Of a stretch of DNA of 64,000 bases, positions 60,415-64,000 are shown piece after piece. How positions within the stretch are numbered: position 1 is the stretch's first letter; every line of letters starts with the position of its first letter. The translations under genes were made by a program, and so were the position numbers. The DNA is from Pycnopodia helianthoides (Eukaryota > Echinodermata > Asteroidea > Forcipulatida > Asteriidae): assembly GCA_032158295.1 (NCBI GenBank), contig CM063248.1:20981273-21045272 (forward strand). Direction: 5' to 3'. The notes under the pieces are model-generated. The model was not told the DNA's origin. It worked only from the letters and a program-made list of their open reading frames with translations, and ran no database searches.

Positions 60415-61370
60415 TGTAAGCAATTAAGAATTTCGCCCAACTGACATTCCTGTTATCAAAGTTAAGCCTTTGAAAAGATCCCACAACTTCAAGCTCGATT
60501 GGCAAATGGGGTTTCTTAAAAATTAGCGTCCTCATCTGAAATTTTCCATTTAAATTTTTGTTAAACTATTAAAATTATATATAAACATTGAAATTGCACT
60601 GCTAACAAATTGCTCAGAGTTTTTTCATTTTCAATAAATTTTGGAAAAGTAATCAAATATATCTTCGGACAACTGAACTTCAGACTTCTTCTGAATTTCT
60701 AGCATGTCGGACATTTGGAATTGTTGCTAATTACCCCAGAAAGTAACACCCCAGAATTTTTTTTTTTTTCAAAACCGACTTGCTGCTAGTTTCCATAAAG
60801 CACCCCTCCACTTCTCTTTTTCGAAACAGGCGAGACTTGCAGTATATAACCACATATCCAACCATACCCCAACCCCTACTCCACTTTACACAGCCTTTCC
60901 ACACAGAGAATCCTTGATAGTTTCATCCCCAATTTCTTGCTCATCTGTTTTCTTTTACCACTCTTTGTCTTTGTTTTTGCAAATTGATGGAAATTTCCAA
61001 ACAATGAGGACTCGAAACAAACCCACTGTTTAAACTTTGAGATGACATGTTTAAATCATGTATTCTAACTTTCAGAAATAACAGTACAAATGGTATACTT
61101 ACTGTTCGGAGCCCCAGTATTGATGTTTTCAATAACAAAAGCAGCACAATCTGATGACAAATGCCTCCAACAACTTCTTTCCGTCATGGTTTCAAACCTA
61201 CAAATAATTGCAAACAAAGCAGACAATTTAAATCTCAACCAAAATGGCTGCATGAACGCTTTCACATAAAAGTAAAAGGTGCACCAAAGTAAAGTAACTT
61301 CCCATAGCAACCAATGCTCAAAGTGAAATATTCAAATACTAAAAAAATACCTTAAAGTATCTTAGCCGCT
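60415..61370. repeat. Tandem duplication unit, copy 1
   Basis: Collinear with 61918-62975 over nearly its full length. Shared blocks include ATCTTCGGACAACTGAACTT, GAGAATCCTTGATAGTTTCA, TTTGAGATGACATGTTTAAA and GCAACCAATGCTCAAAGT. It contains the 95-bp exon-like unit 61103-61197. Confidence 0.9.
61103..61197 (-). other. Exon-like 95-bp unit, copy 1
   Basis: It has the same length and splice signals as the copy at 62746-62840 and reads FETMTERSCWRHLSSDCAAF and VIENINTGAPN. By eye the copies differ at about eight of 95 positions, most changing the amino acid. Including both copies in one transcript would shift the frame, because 95 is not a multiple of three. Confidence 0.33.
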
Positions 61371-61391
61371 TGAAAACTACATGTACCACAT

Positions 61392-61914
61392 CAGACTGAC
61401 TGACTGACTGACTGACTAACTGACTGACTGACTGACTGACCTGAAAGACTGACCTGAAAGACTGACCTGAAAGACTGACCTGAAAGACTGACCTGAAAGA
61501 CTGACCTGAAAGACTGACCTGAAAGACTGACCTGAAAGACTGACCTGAAAGACTGACCTGAAAGACTGACCTGAAAGACTGACCTGAAAGACTGACCTGA
61601 AAGACTGACCTGAAAGACTGACCTGACTGACCTGACTGACCTGACTGACCTGACTGACCTGACTGACCTGACTGACCTGACTGACCTGACTGACCTGACT
61701 GACCTGACTGACCTGACTGACCTGACTGACCTGACTGACCTGACTGACCTGACTGACCTGACTGACCTGACTGACCTGACTGACCTGACTGACCTGACTG
61801 ACCTGACTGACCTGACTGACCGACAGACCTGATCAACGGACGGACCAACCAACTGACCGACCAGATGACAGACCTGACTGACCGAACGGACTGACCTGAC
61901 TGACTGAATTACTA
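61392..61914. repeat. Composite minisatellite of TGAC-based units
   Basis: A 13-bp unit (CTGAAAGACTGAC) repeats about 14 times from about 61439. A 9-bp unit (CTGACTGAC) then repeats about 22 times to about 61820. Degenerate units lie on both sides. The 9-bp array has no stops on the minus strand, which gives artificial SGQ and RSV repeat proteins. Confidence 0.97.
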
Positions 61915-61917
61915 AAC

Positions 61918-62975
61918 TGAACAATTAGGAATTTTGCCCAACCTATGTTCGTATTTTCATTACAGTAAATCTCAGTAGTGGTCGCGCAAATTTGGGCTTG
62001 AATTGCAAATGCAGTTTCTAGAAAATGAGCAACCTCTTCGCAAGGTTTGATTTTTTTTATTTCATTGTTAATCTTAACAAACTATTTAAATTGTATTAAC
62101 ATTGAAATTGCATCTATAACAAATTGCCTTGGGTATTTAATTTTTTTCAAAAACTTTGTATCAATAGAATTTTAAAAGATTTGATTTTTAAAGAAAAGAT
62201 ATATAGTCTTCAGTCGAGTAGTTTTCTTGTTTTTGCAGCCTCTTGAAAAGTAATCATCTTCGGACAACTGAACTTCAGATTTCTTTTGAATATTTGGCAT
62301 GTCAGACATTTGGAATTGTTGCTAATTACCCCAGAAAGTAGCACCGCAAAAAATGTGCTTTTTCCCAAATCGACTCGCTGCTAGTTTCCATAAAGCATCC
62401 CTCCACTTCTCAATTTTGGAACACGTAAGACTTGCAGATAACCCCATATCCAACCACACCCCAACCCCCTACTCCACTTTACACAACCTTTCTACACAGA
62501 GAATCCTTGATAGTTTCATCCCCACTTTCTTGTTCATTGCAGCAGCTGTTTTCTTTTACCACTCTTTGTCCATGTTTTTGCAAATGTTTTTCAATTACAA
62601 AGCAATGGCCACTTGATCCAAGTCTTAGTCTTACAAACAGAAAAGTTATGCCAAAATCTACAAACCCACTGTTTAAACTTTGAGATAACATGTTTAAATC
62701 ATGTATTTTAACTTTCAGGAATAACAGTACAAATGGTATACTTACTGTTTAGAGCTCCAGGATTGATGTTTTCAATAACAAAAGCAGCATAATCTGATGA
62801 CAAATGCCTCCAGCAACTTCTTTCCATCCTGGTTTCAAACCTACGGATAATTATAAACAAAGCACATAAAATGCCTTCACATCAAAGTAAAGGGTGCATC
62901 AGAGTAAAACACTTCCCAACCAATGCTCAAAGTTAAATATCAAATACCTTCAAGTCTTTCAGCCTCTTGAAAACT
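61918..62975. repeat. Tandem duplication unit, copy 2
   Basis: Homologous to 60415-61370, with small indels. It contains the exon-like unit 62746-62840 and is followed, like copy 1, by CTGACTGACC-type minisatellite sequence (62977 on). Confidence 0.9.
62746..62840 (-). other. Exon-like 95-bp unit, copy 2
   Basis: Bounded by a TTATCCGTAG acceptor and a GTAAGTATAC donor, it reads FETRMERSCWRHLSSDYAAF and VIENINPGALN without a stop. It lies in a segment also present at 61.0-61.4 kb. It enters in phase 2 and leaves in phase 1. Its flanks are about as well conserved between the copies as the exon, so purifying selection is not evident. Confidence 0.33.
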
Positions 62976-62992
62976 TGACCTGACTGACCAGG

Positions 62993-63255
62993 GCTCAATT
63001 TCATAGCACTGCTTAACAGTAAGCAAATTTTCGTGCTAACGTGCATAAGCGTATTTCACAGGTTAGCAAGAAAATAAGGCGGTCATCTTGGGCGTTCACC
63101 ACGTATTTGCATTGTTACGTCATTCATTTCCGTGCAGTAAGCACCGGGAGGTTAGCTTGCCTTTTCGTGTGCTAAGGGTTAGCAGCGCTATGAAATAGAA
63201 AATTGTGCAGTAAGCACATAATTGGCCGTTAAGCAGCGCTATGAAACTGGGCCCT
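62993..63255. mobile_element. 263-bp foldback element inside the minisatellite
   Basis: The ends GGGCTCAATTTCATAGCACT and, on the complement, GGGCCCAGTTTCATAGCGCT are inverted. Both arms contain GCTTAAC and TAAGCA motifs. The sequence on both sides (CTGACTGACC) is minisatellite, so the element jumped into the array. Confidence 0.9.
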
Positions 63256-63976
63256 GACTGACCTGACTGACCAACTGACTGGCGGACTGGGAAAACGCAT
63301 AGGAGGCGAGGTGATAGAGAGAACCAAGTACAGACCGAGTACCCAGAAGTCTAAATCCATGAACCACGCGTACGCTATAATGACAAATCCAAAAGAAACA
63401 CTAACCTTTACATGGAATGGAGCTTCAAGAGGTCAGAGTGCCATTCATCTTGTGACCAACATCTCACACAACCTCTGTTATCAAAAGGTGTGAAGCAACT
63501 CACTGCCCCATAAACTGTTGGACCACCTGCTGCAATGAACACAAAATAACCTTATTAAACAAGAAATTTGAAAGAATTATAAAAACAGACGAGCACAGTG
63601 CCGAGCTAAACGATGTCACACTCACAATCAATACTAAAAATAATTTGCATCAACCTTGCCAACTAAATCCAAAAACACATGATACTAACTGTATTGAACA
63701 TATTACTGTTTAAGGGGCTGAAAATTCACAAGGAGCACAATTACAGCAAAATGTTCTCAGAATGGAGAACAAGGGAGTGGAATTAAGAGGGGTATTAACT
63801 AAACTTTCAAGTAATTAATTAATTATGTATAAGAATGATGTACAAAGTAAGCCAAATGCACACGCATTGTGCAGGAATCACTTTCTGGAAACTTGACATT
63901 GATGATGCCATATCCACCACCTCTCCCTTACTCCTCTTTACATAGCCTGTTGATGGTTTTCTTGAATGTGACTTAC
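63256..63976. other. Residual minisatellite, then unassigned sequence
   Basis: A few CTGACTGACC-like units run to about 63285. The rest is AT-rich apart from the possible mini-exon at 63504-63526. Confidence 0.45.
63504..63526 (-). other. Possible 23-bp mini-exon
   Basis: A TTGTGTTCATTGCAG acceptor, with a tandem CAG, is followed 23-26 bp later by a GTGAGTTGC donor. It reads VVQQFMG(Q) when joined to the duplicated 95-bp exon candidates at 62840-62746 or 61197-61103. Such a short exon cannot be supported without transcript data. Confidence 0.25.
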
Positions 63977-64000
63977 CATCATTACTCATAGTCTCAGTCA
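63977..64000 (-). other. Possible exon at the right edge of the window
   Basis: A donor-like GATG followed by GTAAGTCAC sits 24 bp from the window edge. In the phase that fits the next candidate exon, the only coding part would be a final ATG ATG. It could be a start exon of a minus-strand gene whose upstream part lies outside the window. Confidence 0.22.

Noticed and set aside
61339..61924. Long minus-strand frames encoding SGQ or RSV repeats (169 and 177 codons)
   Set aside because: They are read-through of the 9- and 13-bp minisatellite, which lacks stops. No splice or start context.

Overview
This is AT-rich, intron- and repeat-dense nuclear DNA from an animal. There are no operons, ribosome binding sites or long single-exon genes. 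Genes appear as short exons bounded by AG/GT splice sites in large introns. The repeats (tRNA-Leu-derived SINEs, TTAA-flanked miniature transposons, palindromic foldback elements) look like those I associate with echinoderms such as sea stars and sea cucumbers. The host call is therefore 'marine deuterostome invertebrate, probably echinoderm'. It is an inference, not a database result.

One gene can be read completely. Pirin (PIR) lies on the minus strand between 51757 (start codon) and 39574 (stop codon), in eight coding exons joined in frame to 289 residues. All four iron ligands expected for the pirin bicupin fold are present. Its introns hold many transposable elements: a TA-flanked element and a probable MULE-type element in intron 4, SINEs in introns 5 and 7, a foldback element nested in a TTAA miniature element in intron 6, a second TTAA element in intron 7 and a long inverted-repeat element in intron 2.

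A second minus-strand gene, which I do not recognise, is inferred from exons at 17108-16745, 5407-5368, 4959-4852 and 4532-4390. They join into 206 open codons starting with a Ser/Pro-rich N-terminus. A possible non-coding first exon ends at 33987. It probably continues past the left edge. A third, weak candidate lies at the right edge (64000-61103, minus). There a 95-bp exon-like unit has been duplicated with its flanks, next to a (CTGACTGAC)n minisatellite.

Layout: 1-17 kb, unknown gene and its introns with a few MITEs and SINEs; 17-34 kb, mostly unexplained non-coding DNA (perhaps a first intron) with an inverted repeat at 18.8-19.7 kb and a head-to-head SINE pair at 33 kb; 34-39 kb, a cluster of TIR elements; 39.5-51.8 kb, pirin; 52-57 kb, upstream intergenic DNA with a MITE carrying an 8-bp target duplication and a telomere-like tract; 57-64 kb, local duplications, a foldback element and the minisatellite. 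I found no CRISPR array, bacterial system, intact autonomous transposon, virus-like gene or convincing new molecular system. The most informative features are the repeat structures and the two spliced genes.
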